The notes: generated by a model not told the origin, from the letters alone. Shown: positions 27,016 to 43,108, counted from the stretch's first letter. The stretch is DNA of 64,000 nucleotides from Streptomyces sp. P9-A2 (GCF_036634175.1 NZ_JAZIFX010000001.1:6510001-6574000), one strand, 5' to 3'. Program-made: numbers and translations.

Positions 27016-27885
27016 GTGAACAATGGCCATGCCGTCGACAACCAGCTGGGAGCGACGCTTCGAGCCTGGCGGGACCGGCTCTCGCCAGAGGCCGTCGGAC
27101 TGCCGGTGGACAGGGCGCGTCGATCGCCGGGCCTGCGGCGTGAGGAACTAGCCGAGCTGGCCGGTCTCTCCGTCGACTACCTTGTGCGACTCGAGCAGGG
27201 CCGGGCCGTCAACCCCTCCGAGCAGATCGTCGGCTCGTTGGCCCGCGCGCTGCAGCTCTCCCAGGACGAGCGAGACCACCTCCATCGGCTCGCCGGGTTC
27301 CGGCCGCCGCAGGACCGGCGGGTCGTCGACGACATTCCGCCGAGCATGCGGCGGCTGCTGACCCTGCTCGACTCCACTCCGGTCGCGGTCTTCGCCGCAG
27401 ACTGGCAGCTGGTCTGGTGGAACCCCAGGTGGGCAGCGCTGTTCGGCGAACCCACGAGGATCGGGGCCGAGGAGCGCAACCTGGTGCGGCTGCGCTTCCC
27501 GGTCGCCTCGGACCGCGGTCGTTTGACGAGCTGGCCGGTGATCCCGGTCAACGCCGAGGCCGCCGACCGGGCCCTCGTGGCCGACCTGCGCCGAGCCGCG
27601 GCCCGGTTCCCCGACGATCCGCGCGTGTCCGAGCTGGTGGCCGGCAGGGTCGCCGGCAACCCCCGGTTCGCCGCGTTCTGGGCCGACGCCGCCGTGGGGC
27701 GGCACGCTGAGGACCGCAAGACCATCCGGCACCCCGTCATCGGGGAGGTGAGCGTCGACTGCGACGTCCTGACGGACGGGGACACCGATCTCAAGGTCGT
27801 CGCCTACACGGCGGTCCCGGGCAGTGAGGACGAGTCCAAGCTCGAGCTCGCCGGCATCATCTCGCCTCCAAGGAGCGACGCGTGA
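27016..27885 (+). CDS. MmyB-like XRE-family transcription regulator
   Basis: 289 residues from GTG 27016. An N-terminal helix-turn-helix spans residues ~8-75, with RRSPGLRREELAELAGLSVDYLVRLEQG, the typical Streptomyces XRE form. Residues ~95-270 are the MmyB-like ligand-binding domain (PAS-like), including WNPRWAALFGEP and NPRFAAFWADAAVG. The family regulates neighbouring redox enzymes and antibiotic genes and may bind a fatty acid-like ligand. It is divergent from an SDR and overlaps the F420 reductase gene by four bases (GTGA), so both flanking enzymes are likely targets. Confidence 0.92.
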   Translation: MNNGHAVDNQLGATLRAWRDRLSPEAVGLPVDRARRSPGLRREELAELAGLSVDYLVRLEQGRAVNPSEQIVGSLARALQLSQDERDHLHRLAGFRPPQDRRVVDDIPPSMRRLLTLLDSTPVAVFAADWQLVWWNPRWAALFGEPTRIGAEERNLVRLRFPVASDRGRLTSWPVIPVNAEAADRALVADLRRAAARFPDDPRVSELVAGRVAGNPRFAAFWADAAVGRHAEDRKTIRHPVIGEVSVDCDVLTDGDTDLKVVAYTAVPGSEDESKLELAGIISPPRSDA

Positions 27886-28544
27886 CCACGATCGGCATCA
27901 TCGGAGCGGGCGAAGTGGGCAGCCAGCTCGCCCGCGCAGCCGTGGCCCACGGTTACCAGGTGGCCATCGCCAATTCACGAGGACCCGAAACACTGACGCA
28001 CCTCGTCGACGAGCTCGGACCCTCGGCCCGTGCCGCAACGGCGGCCGACGCCGCCGAAGCGGGCGACTTCGTGATCATCGCCGTCCCCCTCAAGCTGGTC
28101 AACGGCATGCCTGTGGAGCAGCTGGCCGGCAAGATCGTGCTCGACACCAACAACTACATGCCCTGGCGCGACGGCCACTTCCAGGCCATCGACTCGGGTG
28201 AGGAGACCGTGCACGAGTTGCGGCAGGAGCAGTTGCCCACTTCAAAGGTCGCCAAGGCGTTCACCCACATCCAGGCTCCGCGCCTCTTCCTCTCCGCCAG
28301 TTCTCCGGGCACTCCCGGCCGGCACGCTCTCTCGGTCTCCAGCAACCACCCCGAGGCGGTGGAGCTCGTCACGCGCCTGTACGACGAGTTCGGATTCGAC
28401 ACCGTCGACAACAGCCCACTCAGCGAGTCCTGGCGAAGCGGCCCGGGTCAGCCCGCCTGGCTGTCGCACGCCCACCAGACGCGCGAGCAACTCGCCGCCA
28501 ACCTGGCCGACGCGCACCGGATCAGGTACCCCGTCCGAGGCTGA
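27882..28544 (+). CDS. NADPH-dependent F420 reductase-like protein (NAD(P)-binding)
   Basis: 220 residues from GTG 27882, overlapping the regulator's stop. MTTIGIIGAGEVGSQLARAA is a Rossmann dinucleotide site; the following IANSRGPETL is the NADP-binding form of Fno/F420H2:NADP reductase relatives. VLDTNNYMPWRDG and FTHIQAPRL are also typical of the COG2085 family. It probably shuttles electrons between NADPH and a deazaflavin or other acceptor. Translationally coupled to the MmyB-like regulator. Confidence 0.88.
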   Translation: MTTIGIIGAGEVGSQLARAAVAHGYQVAIANSRGPETLTHLVDELGPSARAATAADAAEAGDFVIIAVPLKLVNGMPVEQLAGKIVLDTNNYMPWRDGHFQAIDSGEETVHELRQEQLPTSKVAKAFTHIQAPRLFLSASSPGTPGRHALSVSSNHPEAVELVTRLYDEFGFDTVDNSPLSESWRSGPGQPAWLSHAHQTREQLAANLADAHRIRYPVRG

Positions 28545-28787
28545 GCCCGGCGTCCGGCCTCGCCGGTTCACTCGATCCGCTGATCAGCGAGCCGGAGCCG
28601 GTGATGCCCGGCACGACATCCACGCCACCGGGAGCGAGTGCCGCGACGTGGTCCACGCCCGAACCGGACTCAGTCGACCCTGAACTTGTCGGCGAGCTGG
28701 AACTCGAACTCCCAGGCTCACAGGGCTCGCCGCCGGCGGCCCGACTGGACCTTCCCGACACCCAACCGCACGCCCTCGCACTCTTCG
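28545..28787. other. Intergenic, no gene seen
   Basis: About 240 bp before the toxin-antitoxin remnant. Minus-strand reading gives Ser/Glu-rich sequence without a family. Confidence 0.25.
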
Positions 28788-28876
28788 CGCACGGCGTATC
28801 CCCCGGTGAGAACCGGTGGATACGGGGAGCCGAGCGCGATCACATCCGCCAGGAGCCGCGTGTGCAGCTCCGGCAT
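28718..28876 (-). pseudogene. AbiEii-like nucleotidyltransferase toxin, N-terminal fragment
   Basis: From ATG 28876: MPELHTRLLADVIALGSPYP, then PVLTGGYAVRE, the first strand and Gly-Gly turn of the nucleotidyltransferase fold, as in the copy at 49850. Here the Gly-Gly codons are intact, while that copy has TGA. After about 32 codons the sequence becomes unrelated, so the catalytic Asp pair is missing. Confidence 0.75.
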
Positions 28877-29073
28877 GTCCGTCACGCGGCTGCCCGGGTG
28901 CGGGAGGCGAGCTGGGGGAAGGCGTCTTCCCACACGGTGCGCACGGTGCGGCCGACGAGGGTGCGCAGCACCGGCCACAGATGGAGGAGCAGGTCCTGGT
29001 TGAGGTAGCGGGGCAGGTCGTCGTGCAGGCTCTCGTGCAGGACGGTGCGGTACAGGCCCATACGCTGGCGCTC
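28788..29073. repeat. Duplicated toxin-antitoxin segment, copy 1
   Basis: About 285 bp nearly identical (~95 percent by eye) to 49762-50046. It covers the 3' half of the antitoxin gene and the first ~30 codons of the toxin gene. In both places it lies immediately left of an att-like repeat. Confidence 0.85.
28882..29073 (-). pseudogene. Antitoxin-like gene, C-terminal fragment
   Basis: The frame ending at 28882 encodes GLYRTVLHESLHDDLPRYLN, LWPVLRTLVGRTVRTVWEDA and the tail RTRAAA, 60 residues that match the C-terminal half of the intact protein at 49856-50248 with about five changes. The N-terminal half is absent; beyond 29073 lies different sequence leading to repeat copy B. Confidence 0.8.
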
Positions 29074-29160
29074 AGGCCGACGTCCTTCCGGACGCATCAC
29101 GTGGAGTGCCGGGCAATCCGCCCCCAGCCCCTGAGGCCGACACAGTCTCCCGGCCCGGCC

Positions 29161-29402
29161 CAAAAGTCCCTGAGAAGTCCCACAGGCGAAGCCGACCCCC
29201 CCTCCTGGCTCGCATAGACGCAGGTCAGGAGGGGGCGCGGTGTTGTTTCTGAAGCCTCTCAGATGTCCCGGAAGAGACCAGCCTGGTCCGTGATCTGCTG
29301 CACTGAGTAACTTCGGCGGTCTGAACTGCGTCAATGGCCTTTCGGCTGTTTCACGCTCATGCCCGTTGACGCAGCCGGAAGTCTCAGGGCGCTCCCAGAG
29401 GC
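29161..29402 (+). repeat. att-like repeat, copy B (arm-core-arm form)
   Basis: Left arm AAAAGTCCCTGAGAAGTCCCA at 29162, core TCAGATGTCCCGGAAGA at 29259-29275, right arm-like GAAGTCTCAGGGCGCTCCCAG at ~29379. Between core and right arm it shares TGGCCTTTCGGCTGTTTCACGCT (as split blocks) with copy A. The segment 29403-29769 downstream holds no recognisable gene. Confidence 0.7.
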
Positions 29403-29769
29403 GATGGAGACCCTGCGGTGGTTCTTGGGGTCGGCCAGGGGCGTAAGAGATCGTCGGAGTCGGCTGCCAGGGACGCCTCAGCGCGCGGTTTGGCGGGCCG
29501 GGGCCCACTTCCTATGCGCGGTTCGGTGTCAGGTCGCGATGGCGTGTTGGGCTCGCAGTACCAGACTGTTCGACAGGAGGTGAGTATTCGTCGACCACAT
29601 CCGACCGGTTCAGTCGGATTCCTTCACAGTATCCACGGGTATCCCGCGCAGCCCATAAGATGGCGCCCCTGGGACGTCCGATACCCAAGGCGACGTCTGA
29701 GACGAGATGTTGCGGAATCCATCAGGCCGCCTGCCCCTTGGCGTAAGTGGAACGGAGTAGCTGAGAACG

Positions 29770-30533
29770 GTGCACCTGCACAACTTAACGGTGTGCGGAT
29801 TCCGATCCCTTGGAGACGTCCGCGATATCCCGGTCAGCGAGCCGACCATTCTTGCCGGTCAGAACGACGGTGGTAAAAGCGCTGTGCTCGCCGCGCTTGC
29901 GTTCCTCGTAGGTGAAGGTCTGCTGGCCGAGGACGACCGCACATACGATCTACAGCTGGAGTACTAGCAGTAGAAGGGGAAACCGAACAGAAGGTGATCC
30001 CGCTGCTGTTCCGGCTTTCCGAGAGGCAACCCTTGCAGTCCGCCGGCATCGCTCTATGGGCTTGCTTCAACAACGAGGGGGCTCTGCACCTTGCTCGCTA
30101 CTTGGTCGAGCATCAGCGGTCCGTGATGCTCATGGTGGATGCCGACAGCCGCACCTTGCCGAAAGGGCTGTTCAAGGAAGCACGGCTCCAGCAGTTCTTC
30201 GGAGCCGCCTTCGACGACGTGGTCCGATTTGTTGGTGAGCCGGACTCCTTCAACGAACTCGAGGAACTGTTCCCTGACGTCCTCTGGGCCGAGACCGCCA
30301 ACGCGATCTGGCCGAAGGGCGAAGCATGGAACCCGAGCGACTTCGCTGCCAAGCGCCCCGGTAGGAAATTCAGCAAGGAAGTCCTGGCCATGCTTCGGCA
30401 GAGCAGCGCCAGCGGTCCAAGCGGCAAGCCCGACATGATGTTCGGGCTGGTGAGCGGACTCACCAGCCCTGACCAAGTACCGGCCCAGCTGCGAGAGGTC
30501 TTTGGAAAGCTCAAAAAGCTGGCCGCAGCCTAG
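29770..30533 (+). pseudogene. OLD-family ATPase/nuclease with large internal deletion
   Basis: GTG 29770 begins MHLHNLTVCGFRSLGDVRDIP and reaches a Walker A-like GQNDGGKSAVLAALAFL, then stops at TAG 29965. In another frame, from ~29961, VLAVEGETEQKVIPLL opens the Toprim domain (metal-binding Glu), followed by VMLMVDADS with the Toprim Asp pair and a C-terminal tail to 30533. OLD proteins are ~550-650 residues: ATPase plus Toprim nuclease, as in Gabija GajA. Some 300 central residues, including Walker B, are gone, so the gene is dead. It is the main content of block B-C. Confidence 0.82.
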
Positions 30534-30749
30534 GGACGCGCAATACCCGCCCTGCACCACCTGTTCGGCGGCCGTTCCGGCGTCGCGCAAGCATGCGCTC
30601 TTTGCGTTGCTCCAATGTCGGAGGCTCCCACTTGTGCCACCCCACGGGGGCTTCCATCGTTGCGCGTGTTCACGGGCCTCCAGCCCGCACCAGCGGCACC
30701 CACCAGGAGCAGGTATGCGCAGGTCAGAGGTGCCTTGCTCGTCGGTCAT
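30511..30749 (-). pseudogene. Small Cys-motif protein with frameshift
   Basis: From ATG 30749 (MTDEQGTSDLRIPAPGGC) the frame reads CRWCGLEAREHAQRWKPP; a one-base slip in the run of C near 30647 is needed to continue GWHKWEPPTLEQRKERMLAR. Small actinobacterial proteins with CxxCG...HxxRW...GWHxWxxPT are common in integrative elements and phages, and may bind zinc. It overlaps the 3' end of the OLD remnant on the opposite strand. Confidence 0.55.
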
Positions 30750-31033
30750 GAGTTTCCTCCCCACAAGAGATTCTTCCCCAGGGCACTGACATCACCCTTG
30801 TCGCCAGAATGATCATTTCGCCATAAAACGGCAAGCGTGACTGTGCGCGGACTACGCGAATAGTGCTTGTCCGCTGATGAGGGAAGGCTGTCCGGGGCGA
30901 TGCCCAGGCTGAGGGCCCTGGTCGGCGCCGAAGGTGGCGAGGCCGAACGGGGCCACAAGGGGGAGGCTGCCGAGGTGAGCCAGTGTGGTAGCCGGGTGGA
31001 GGGGCGCAAGCTCGCTTCCGGCCCCAACCCCAG

Positions 31034-31150
31034 GAAAGTCCCAGGGGGGCCGTCGGACCCCTCTCGGACTCGCAGCAGTACAGGTCGAAAGGGGTTCGGT
31101 AGCACCCGCCTCTCAGATGTCCGGAAGGGACCGGCGAGCCTGTGACCTGC
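31034..31150 (+). repeat. att-like repeat, copy C (degenerate)
   Basis: Left arm GGAAAGTCCCAGG at 31033, core TCAGATGTCCGGAAGG at 31113-31128 with one base lost and one changed, then GACCGGCGAGCC and TGTGACCTGC as in copy A. No right arm is evident. The stretch 30750-31033 to its left shows no gene. Confidence 0.65.
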
Positions 31151-31202
31151 CTGTCCGTGGGGCCGGGTGCGGTGGGGTGGTGCCCAGGGGCGGCGCGGGG
31201 AG

Positions 31203-31649
31203 TCAGTTCTGGGCCATCGTCGGCATGAGCTGCTTCCAGGTGAGCTCGCCGCCGGCGGCCTCCATCACCAACCAGGGATTCCAGAAGTCACGGAAGAGCG
31301 CGATCCGGCCCTGCTCGTAGCGCACCACCGACAGGTAGGTCTGGTGGTACTGGCCCCCGGTGGCGAGCAGGGTGCACTCGGCGGTGAAGGCCGCGATGAC
31401 CAGGCCGTCCTCGGTGGCGGTGTAGAACTCGGGCTCGGAGAACTCGACCTTCAGCTGCTCACGGAACATCGTCATCTGGGCGAGCAGTGCCTCCCGGCCC
31501 TGCATCCGGGTGGGGAGGCCCCAGGCCGGATACGGGAATTCGAGGACGCCGTCCTCGGTGAAGCCGTCGATCCACTCCTCGATCCTCCCTTCCGCCAGCA
31601 GGTCCAAGCCGTGCGTGAACAGGTCCTTCAGCTCCTGAGGCGTGGTCAT
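31203..31649 (-). CDS. SnoaL-like / ketosteroid isomerase-like protein
   Basis: 148 residues from ATG 31649 (MTTPQELKDLFTHGLDLLAE). The segments IDGFTEDGVLEFPYP, MQGREALLAQM and YHQTYLSVVRYEQGRIALF, plus a C-terminal FWNPWLVMEAAGG, fit the NTF2-like fold of PhzA/SnoaL-related enzymes. Fifty-four bases upstream on the same strand lies an SDR, so they probably form one operon and act on one small substrate. It is the first gene right of repeat C. Confidence 0.87.
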   Translation of the reverse strand: MTTPQELKDLFTHGLDLLAEGRIEEWIDGFTEDGVLEFPYPAWGLPTRMQGREALLAQMTMFREQLKVEFSEPEFYTATEDGLVIAAFTAECTLLATGGQYHQTYLSVVRYEQGRIALFRDFWNPWLVMEAAGGELTWKQLMPTMAQN

Positions 31650-31703
31650 ACCGATCCCTCTCTCACTGTGGTGTGGTGTGGTGCCGGGGCGCGCGGACGG
31701 CGG

Positions 31704-32588
31704 TCAACGGACGGGCGTGACGATGCCGTCGAGGATCCGGTCGATCGCCCGGTCGGGCAGCAGCCTGGCCAGCACGCGGCTGCCGATCGCGTCCCGGCCG
31801 ACGCCGTAGCGGGTCCTCGGCCGCTCGGCCACCAGCGCCCGGAAGACCACTCGGGCGACGTGGTCGGGGGTCGTGCGGCTGCTCCGGGCCCGGCTCCCAT
31901 TGCTCTCCATGAACCGCGGGAACGTGCCGCGGTAGAGCTCCTGGACCGGTTCCGGGACGCTCTCCAGTGCCCGGTTGCCCGTGTCGGACATCTTGTCCCA
32001 GAGCGGCGTCAGGACGGCGCCCGGCTGGACCACCGATACGGGGATCCGCTGCGGGGCGAGCTCGCGGCGCAACGCGTCGCTGAGCGCCTCCTTGGCGAAC
32101 TGGGAGGCGGCGTAGGCGCCGAGATAAGGGATCGCGACGTTCCCGAGGCCCGAACTCACGTTGACGATCCGACCGGCGCCGACCCGCAGCAGTGGCAGGA
32201 AGCCCTGGATCATCAGCAGGTGGCCCGTGACATTGACGTTCAGCTGGTGACGCATGAGTTCGCTCTGCACGCACTCGAGTGGAGCCGTGACGGCGATGCC
32301 CGCGTTGTTGACCAGCCCCCACAGCCCGGCTTCACCGACCAGCCCGGTGACCTCGTACACGGCTGCCTGCACCGACTTCTCGTCCGTCACGTCGATGACC
32401 ACCGGAGTCAGCCGTCCGGTGGCAGCCTTGCGCAGGCGCTCCCCGTCCTCGGGGCGGCGGACCCCGGCGAGTACGTGGAAGCCCACCCGTGACAGGTGGA
32501 GCGCGCAAGCCTCCCCCAGGCCCGTGGAGGTTCCGGTGATGACCACGGCGCGGCCTGCGGGTGGCATCGGACCCGACGATTTCGACAC
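31704..32588 (-). CDS. SDR-family protein with Gln in place of the catalytic Lys
   Basis: 294 residues from ATG 32588. NAD(P) motif TGTSTGLGEAC, NNAG, Ser in NVSSGLGN, and Tyr in GAYAASQFAKEAL. The canonical Tyr-x-x-x-Lys is Tyr-Ala-Ala-Ser-Gln here: the codon is CAG, near residue 158. Everything around it (ALSDALRREL) is typical of retinol-dehydrogenase-like SDRs. Since the Lys lowers the Tyr pKa, the enzyme may be slow, altered or a non-catalytic binder. Same strand as the SnoaL-like gene, likely an operon. Confidence 0.85.
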   Translation of the reverse strand: MSKSSGPMPPAGRAVVITGTSTGLGEACALHLSRVGFHVLAGVRRPEDGERLRKAATGRLTPVVIDVTDEKSVQAAVYEVTGLVGEAGLWGLVNNAGIAVTAPLECVQSELMRHQLNVNVTGHLLMIQGFLPLLRVGAGRIVNVSSGLGNVAIPYLGAYAASQFAKEALSDALRRELAPQRIPVSVVQPGAVLTPLWDKMSDTGNRALESVPEPVQELYRGTFPRFMESNGSRARSSRTTPDHVARVVFRALVAERPRTRYGVGRDAIGSRVLARLLPDRAIDRILDGIVTPVR

Positions 32589-32981
32589 GTGCTTCCTCCG
32601 GGGGCAGGGCTGGAAGGTGGGCGGGAGCGCGCTCCGCGACCCGTCGGCGAGCCGTTTCGCGGTGCTCCCGCTGCAGGGGTGAAGCCTCGGATTTGTCCGC
32701 TGATGGCTGATTCCGGCCGTGCTTCACAGTAGAGGGCGACGGCGGAAAGGTCCGGTACGAACGCGCGTAGGCGTCCTGCCCGGAGGTCGATCGCGGCGGC
32801 CGGTTCACGGCCGGCTGCACTCGGCCCGAGCCGCGGAGTCCCGCCGGACGCACTCGGTGAGTGGGGCGGAGCGGCTGATGAGGTGAACAAGTCGACCGAC
32901 AGCCCCTGTCGGATTGTGATTCTTATTCGCTCTGGTCATGGTTGGTCCTGGCATTCCCCCCTTCGTCACAAAGGAGGAGAG
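32589..32981. other. Divergent promoter region, no gene
   Basis: 390 bp between the minus-strand SDR and the plus-strand EF-hand gene. The part 32885-32940 is AT-richer (GGATTGTGATTCTTATTC), fitting a promoter for the EF-hand gene. No inverted repeat stands out. Confidence 0.35.
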
Positions 32982-33533
32982 ATGGCAACTGTTACGCAGG
33001 ACGTCATCACCACCAAACTCGAGCGAACGTTCGAAACCATGGACGCCAACCATGACGGCTACGTGGACTGGACGGACTACCAGAAGCTCGCCGATCGCTA
33101 CATCCAGGCTTACCGGCTCGACAAGGACGACCGTCGGGCCCGGGCGCTCCACACCTTCTGCCAGATCTACTGGCTGGAGCTGCTGCGGCACGCGGGCGTG
33201 GACGCGGACCGGCTCACGAAGGACGAGTTCGTCACGGCCAACCGCCTCGCGGTCATCGACACCAGCCGGCTCAACGTGACCGAGGGGGGCGGCCACGCGA
33301 TCTTCGACGTCATCGACGTCAACGGTGACAACGAGATCAGCAAGGACGAGTTCGCCCGCTTCCTGAGGGACGTGTGGCGGAGCGACGCGCCCGACGCGAT
33401 GGACATGTTCGCCAAGCTGGACACCGACGGGGACGGCGCGATCTCGCGCCACGAGTTCATCCGCGCGGTGCGCGAGCACTTCCTCTCGAACGACCCCGAC
33501 GCGCCCGGCAGCCTGTTCTTCGGGCACGTCTGA
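32982..33533 (+). CDS. Calerythrin-like EF-hand calcium-binding protein
   Basis: 183 residues from ATG 32982, with AAGGAGGAGAG directly upstream, a near-perfect ribosome site. Canonical EF-hand loops: DANHDGYVDWTDY (~21-33), DVNGDNEISKDEF (~112-124) and DTDGDGAISRHEF (~147-159); a degenerate second loop lies near residue 75 (VDADRLTKDEF). Four-EF-hand cytosolic proteins of this size are calerythrins/calsymins of actinomycetes, thought to buffer or sense Ca2+. Followed by a strong hairpin, then the biosynthetic operon, so it is a separate unit. Confidence 0.9.
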   Translation: MATVTQDVITTKLERTFETMDANHDGYVDWTDYQKLADRYIQAYRLDKDDRRARALHTFCQIYWLELLRHAGVDADRLTKDEFVTANRLAVIDTSRLNVTEGGGHAIFDVIDVNGDNEISKDEFARFLRDVWRSDAPDAMDMFAKLDTDGDGAISRHEFIRAVREHFLSNDPDAPGSLFFGHV

Positions 33534-33569
33534 CCGGACCCGCGCGAGTGGGCACCGCACCCACCCACC

Positions 33570-33613
33570 CACCCACCCGTCGGCTACGGCACGCCCGTTC
33601 CGGCGGGTGGGTG
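33570..33613. terminator. Hairpin after EF-hand gene
   Basis: CACCCACCCGTCGG at 33570-33583 pairs with CCGGCGGGTGGGTG at 33600-33613 (one G-T pair). It separates the EF-hand gene from the biosynthetic operon. Confidence 0.65.
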
Positions 33614-33662
33614 GCTTCGGTGCCCCTGGAGGGGGCGGCACCGGACACCCTGTTTGCGCTGA

Positions 33663-33690
33663 TTGACCAGTGTGCAACTTTTGATACATT
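33663..33690 (+). promoter_or_regulatory. Sigma-70-like promoter for the biosynthetic operon
   Basis: TTGACC, 16-bp spacer, TACATT in a locally AT-rich segment about 95 bp before the methyltransferase start. It is the only obvious promoter ahead of the five-gene plus-strand unit. Confidence 0.5.
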
Positions 33691-33785
33691 TCCGCCCTGC
33701 GTATTCCGCATGATCAATGGGGTGGGCCGCCCGGTTCACCGCGGTTCCCCGTCGAGCGGCTCGACGAAGCGTGAAAGGCCACCTG

Positions 33786-34613
33786 ATGCTGACGCAACAC
33801 CCCCACATGTCCGGCGAAGTGGGGACCTTCTACAACCGCCACACGGATGTGTACGACGCCGCGCTCGGCGGCAACATCCACGTCGGTTACTGGGCTGACG
33901 AAGCAGACGACAGCACCATGCGCGTGGCGACCGACCGGCTGACCGACCTCGTCGCCGAACGCGTCGCCCCCGCTGAGGGGCAGCACCTGATCGACGTCGG
34001 GTGCGGCCACGGGAGTACCGCGGCGCGCATCGTCGCGGACCACGCCGTGCGGATCACCGGCGTCAGTGTCAGCGACTACCAGGTCGAGCTGGCCAACAGC
34101 CGCCGGCAGTCGCCGGACCAGCCCGGACGGGCCACGTTCCGGCTGGCCGACGCCATGGAGCTGCCCTTCCCGGACGAGTCCTTCGACGGTGCGTACGCCA
34201 TCGAGTCCTTGATGCACATGAAGGACAAGGAGGCGGCCCTCGGCCACATCGCACGCGTCCTGCGTCCCGGCGGAAGGCTGGTCATCGCCGAGCATCACCT
34301 CGATGGTGAACTCGACCTCCCGGACGTCGCCCGCATGGCCGACGCCTACGCGTTCTTCAAACTCTCGCTGACCGACGACCTTTACCGGCGGCTGCTGCGG
34401 GAAGCCGGGCTGAAGGTGGTGGATCACACCGACATCACCGAGAACGTGCGGCGCTCCTACGACAGCATGACCCGCGCCTGGCGGGACGCCGCAAGCCGGG
34501 AGGCCGACAGCGAGGCGGCGCGCGAGTGGGAGACGGCAGCCGACCTGGGCGAGTGGTTCTTCGGTGCGGTTCCCCAGCTCCGCTACGGACTCCTGACCGC
34601 CGTTCGCCCCTGA
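33786..34613 (+). CDS. SAM-dependent methyltransferase (type 11, RebM-like)
   Basis: 275 residues from ATG 33786. Motif I is LIDVGCGHGSTAARI, motif II-like RLADAMELPFPDESFDGAY and motif III RVLRPGGRLVIAEHH. N-terminal TFYNRHTDVYDAALGGNIHVGYW is the lid found in natural-product O- or N-methyltransferases such as RebM and glycine-sarcosine types. First gene of the operon with P450, NRPS and FAD fusion. It probably methylates the peptide or a tailoring hydroxyl (inference). Confidence 0.9.
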   Translation: MLTQHPHMSGEVGTFYNRHTDVYDAALGGNIHVGYWADEADDSTMRVATDRLTDLVAERVAPAEGQHLIDVGCGHGSTAARIVADHAVRITGVSVSDYQVELANSRRQSPDQPGRATFRLADAMELPFPDESFDGAYAIESLMHMKDKEAALGHIARVLRPGGRLVIAEHHLDGELDLPDVARMADAYAFFKLSLTDDLYRRLLREAGLKVVDHTDITENVRRSYDSMTRAWRDAASREADSEAAREWETAADLGEWFFGAVPQLRYGLLTAVRP

Positions 34614-34645
34614 GTCCCGACTAGTCGCCGTCGAGGTCGTGAGCC

Positions 34646-35904
34646 GTGTCCTCCCCGCCAGCACAGAGCCGCTGTCCGTACCTCCTGGACGGCAGCGCGG
34701 CCGACGTCCACGGTGAAGCCTTGGCGCTGCGTGCTCTGGGGCCCGCCGCCCGGATCGAGCTGCCCGGTGGTGTGCCGGCGTGGTCGGTGACCGACCCGGG
34801 GCTTGTCCGGCGGCTGCTGGTCCACCCCCGGGTGTCCAAGGACGCGCACCGGCACTGGCCCGCCTTCCTCGACGGTGAGCTGCCCGTTGACTGGCCCCTG
34901 CGGATCTGGGTGGACATCCGTACCGTCCAGACCGCCTACGGGCCCGACCACAGTCGCCTGCGCCACCCCCTGGTTCCCGCGTTCGGCGCTCGCCGCGTAC
35001 GAGCCCTCGCCCCGCGGATCGAGGAGATCACCGCCACGCTGCTGGACGACCTCGCGGGGGCGGCTGCCGCCGCCCCCGACGGAGTCGTGGACCTGCGGGC
35101 CCACCTGGCCTCGCGGCTGCCATGGCTGACGGTCACCGCGCTGGTGGGCGTGCCGGAGGCCATGCGTGACGGCTTCCAGGCCGTCAACGACACCGTCTTC
35201 ACCACCGATCTGACCGCGGAGCAGGCGGCTGCCAACGCGGCCGAGGCCGCGCAACTCCTCGAGGATCTGCTCGCGCTCAAGACCGAGCACCCCGCCGACG
35301 ACGTCGCCACCGCCCTGATCGACGCCCACCACCAAGGCCGGCTCGACGAAAGGGAGTTGGCCGACAGCCTCTGGATGGTGCTCGGCGCCGGTTACGGGAC
35401 CACGGCGAACCTGCTCGACCACGCCGTGGTCAACCTGCTCACACACCCGGCCCAGCTGGAGCTGGCCGTGTCCGGCCGGATCGGCTGGGACCAGGTCGTG
35501 GAGGAGACTCTGCGCCACCAGGCTCCGGTGGCCAACTTCATGATGCGCTTCCCCGTCGAGGACCTGTACGACGAGGCGACCGGACTGACCTTCGCGCAGG
35601 GCGACGCGATCGTCATCAACTACGCCGCGGCCGGCCGTGACCCCGGGGTGCACGGCGAGGACGCCGACCTCTTCGACATCACCCGCGCCACCTCCCGCGA
35701 CCACCTGGCCTTCGGCCACGGACCCAACTACTGCCTGGGCGCCGAACTCGCCCGTCTCGAAGGACGCATCGCACTGCCCGCGCTCTTCTCCCGGTTCCCC
35801 GCCCTCGAACTCGCCGTCGGACCCGACTGTCTGACTCCGCTGCCCTCCCTCATCTTCAACGGGCACCGGGAGATCCCCGTACGGCTCGAAGGACATCCCG
35901 ACAG

Positions 35905-35908
<4 letters not shown>
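34646..35908 (+). CDS. Cytochrome P450
   Basis: 420 residues from GTG 34646 (GAGG nine bases upstream). Heme signature [19 protein letters not shown] with Cys near 361, ExxR as EETLRHQAP near 286. The I-helix reads [11 protein letters not shown] near 247: the usual acid before the conserved Thr is Gly. It is a soluble bacterial class I P450, needing a ferredoxin that is not encoded nearby. Placed directly before the NRPS and overlapping it by four bases (GTGA), it most likely hydroxylates or cross-links an amino acid on a carrier domain or the released peptide. Confidence 0.92.
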
Positions 35909-43104
<7,196 letters not shown>

Positions 43105-43108
43105 CTCG

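Noticed and set aside
33457-33717. Coding sequence across the GGGTGG/CCACCC repeats
   Set aside because: The region is explained by the hairpin terminator and promoter; the frames are low complexity.
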